Positions 44,419 through 45,431 of a stretch of DNA of 45,431 nt are shown here, in pieces. This DNA is from Paraburkholderia sp. CNPSo 3274 (GTDB lineage: Bacteria > Pseudomonadota > Gammaproteobacteria > Burkholderiales > Burkholderiaceae). Made by a program: the position numbers and the translations under genes. The notes under the pieces were generated by a model. It was not told the origin of the DNA. It saw only the letters and a list, made by a program, of their open reading frames with translations, and did no database searches. Every line of letters begins with the position of its first letter. Within the stretch, counting starts at the first letter, position 1. The stretch is from assembly GCF_024206475.1 (NCBI RefSeq), contig NZ_JAMBPR010000072.1, positions 1 to 45,431 on the forward strand. Direction: 5' to 3'.

Positions 44419-45431
44419 GGCGTTGTTGCATAAATCTGGCCGCGACATGCTGACGTTTACGCGCAACACCGTACGGGCGTGGCTCTGATAACAGTTCGGT
44501 TTCCTGCGTACATTCTCGATTTTTGCCGAGAAGATGCGCAAGGACACGACCAGCAAGCAATCGAGTTCGAAAGCCGAATACCGCGTCAAGAACTGGGCGC
44601 AGTACAACGCTGGCCTCATTGCTCGAGGGGACGTGACGGTTTAGATCGACCCAAGCCTGTTCGCGGCGCCCCCCCGAGCTGGACGTACGTGCCCGTGGCC
44701 GCCCCTGCGTCTACCCGGATGCGCTCGTGCAGATGTTGCTCGGCCTCAAGCAGGTCTTTCGCCTGCCACTGCGCGCACTCCAAGGGTTCGCGCTCAGCCT
44801 GGGCAGCTTGCCTTCGCCGGCTTGCCGGTGCCGCCGCGCGCAGACCCTGAAGGTCGCGCTGCCAGTGCTGCACACCGGCGAGCCGTTGCACCTCGTCGTC
44901 GATAGTACTGGACCGAAGGTCTACGGCGAAGGCGAGTGGAAGGTCCGTAAACACGGCTGGTCCAAGCGCCGCACCTGGCGCAAGGTCCATCTGACGATGG
45001 ACGCGAACACCGGCCAGATTTGCGCCGCGCTGATGACGCATCAGGACGAGGGAGATGGCGAAGTGCTGCCCGATCTGCTCGACCAGATTCCCGCTGACGT
45101 GGCGATCGACACCGCTGGTGGCGACGGCGCCTACAACACCAGGCCGTGCCACGCGCAGATTGCCGCGCGCGCCGCTACGCCGTCTATTCCACCACGCGAG
45201 GGCGCAATGCCCTGGCCTGACAGCACGCCCGGTGCGGCGTGGCGCAATGCGGCCATCGATGCAATCGCCCAGAGCAGCAGGAGCGAATGGAAGCAAGAGA
45301 GCGGCTACCACCGGCGCTCGCTTGCAGAGACCCTGATGTACCGCCTCAAGATACTCACGGGCCCCTGCCTGTGGGCGCGCGCGATCGGCTCCCAGGCGAC
45401 CGAGGTATCGATTCGTGCAGGCGTGCTCAAC
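44419..45431 (+). mobile_element. IS5-family, IS903-group element (right end outside window)
   Basis: The left end GGCGTTGTTGCATAAATC resembles the terminal repeats of IS903-group elements. The transposase begins about 115 bases inside it. The element continues past the window edge, so its right end and target repeat cannot be seen. Confidence 0.7.
44534..45431 (+). pseudogene. IS903-group transposase with nonsense codon and frameshifts
   Basis: Begins MRKDTTSKQSSSKAEYRVKN. A TAG at 44642-44644 stands where the family has Trp (GDVTVWIDPSLF). A run of seven C near 44670 then shifts the frame (PELDVRARGRPCVYPDALVQ continues in another frame). Motifs after that are well kept: VVDSTGPKVYGEGEWKVRKHG, KVHLTMDANTGQI, DGAYNTRPCHAQIAARAATP, and the final DE-rich KQESGYHRRSLAETLMYRLK. 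The transposase is inactive as read. Confidence 0.75.

Noticed and set aside
1..45431. tRNA, rRNA or CRISPR arrays
   Set aside because: I saw no tRNA-like cloverleaf sequence, no rRNA segments and no regularly spaced direct repeats, though I could not run a search.

Overview
The window looks like part of the symbiotic replicon of a beta-rhizobium (Paraburkholderia or Cupriavidus type, a legume-nodulating betaproteobacterium). The left part is a nitrogen-fixation (nif/fix) block and the right part a complete nodulation (nod) block in the order nodD < > nodB-C-I-J-H-A-S-U. As far as I know, this nodB-first order with nodA displaced behind nodH is typical of beta-rhizobia rather than alpha-rhizobia. 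Several insertion sequences and degenerate remnants sit between and at the edges of the blocks, as expected of a symbiosis plasmid or island.

Layout. 1-196: edge fragment of an IS630-type transposase. 229-3007 (minus): nifB-fdxN-hesB/iscA-like-nifZ, read from a sigma-54 promoter. 3369-8511 (plus): nifV with its own sigma-54 promoter and NifA site, a frameshifted nifW, fixABCX, then a conserved-looking unknown gene. 9.1-10.1 kb: a graveyard of three broken transposases (IS66, IS4-like, IS110). 10484-15004 (minus): nifE-nifN-nifX/DUF683 fusion-fdxB-nifQ from a sigma-54 promoter. 15234-16880 (minus): nifA, of the oxygen-sensitive cysteine type. nifHDK are not in the window.

17320-21969: an uncharacterised accessory locus, a LysR regulator divergent from a haem-oxygenase-fold protein and two ATP-grasp ligases. 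The first ligase is frameshifted. The second had its C terminus rewritten by an IS5-family element that landed exactly in the stop codon of the convergent nodD. This is the best candidate for an undescribed small-molecule pathway.

22800-32843: nodD, a nod box with two ATC-N9-GAT motifs, nodBCIJHASU and a free-standing APS kinase. The set predicts an N-methylated, carbamoylated and sulfated lipochitooligosaccharide. A second, degenerate nod-box-like sequence precedes nodA. 33030-38831: a complete RND efflux system (outer-membrane factor, adaptor, pump) on the same strand. 39261-43975: a nod-box-like sequence, then iaaM and iaaH (tryptophan to indole-3-acetamide to indole-3-acetic acid) and a lone acyl-CoA carboxyltransferase, suggesting that auxin synthesis is tied to symbiotic signalling. 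44419 to the end: a decayed IS903-group IS5-family element.

All assignments come from reading the sequence and recalled family motifs; no database search was possible.
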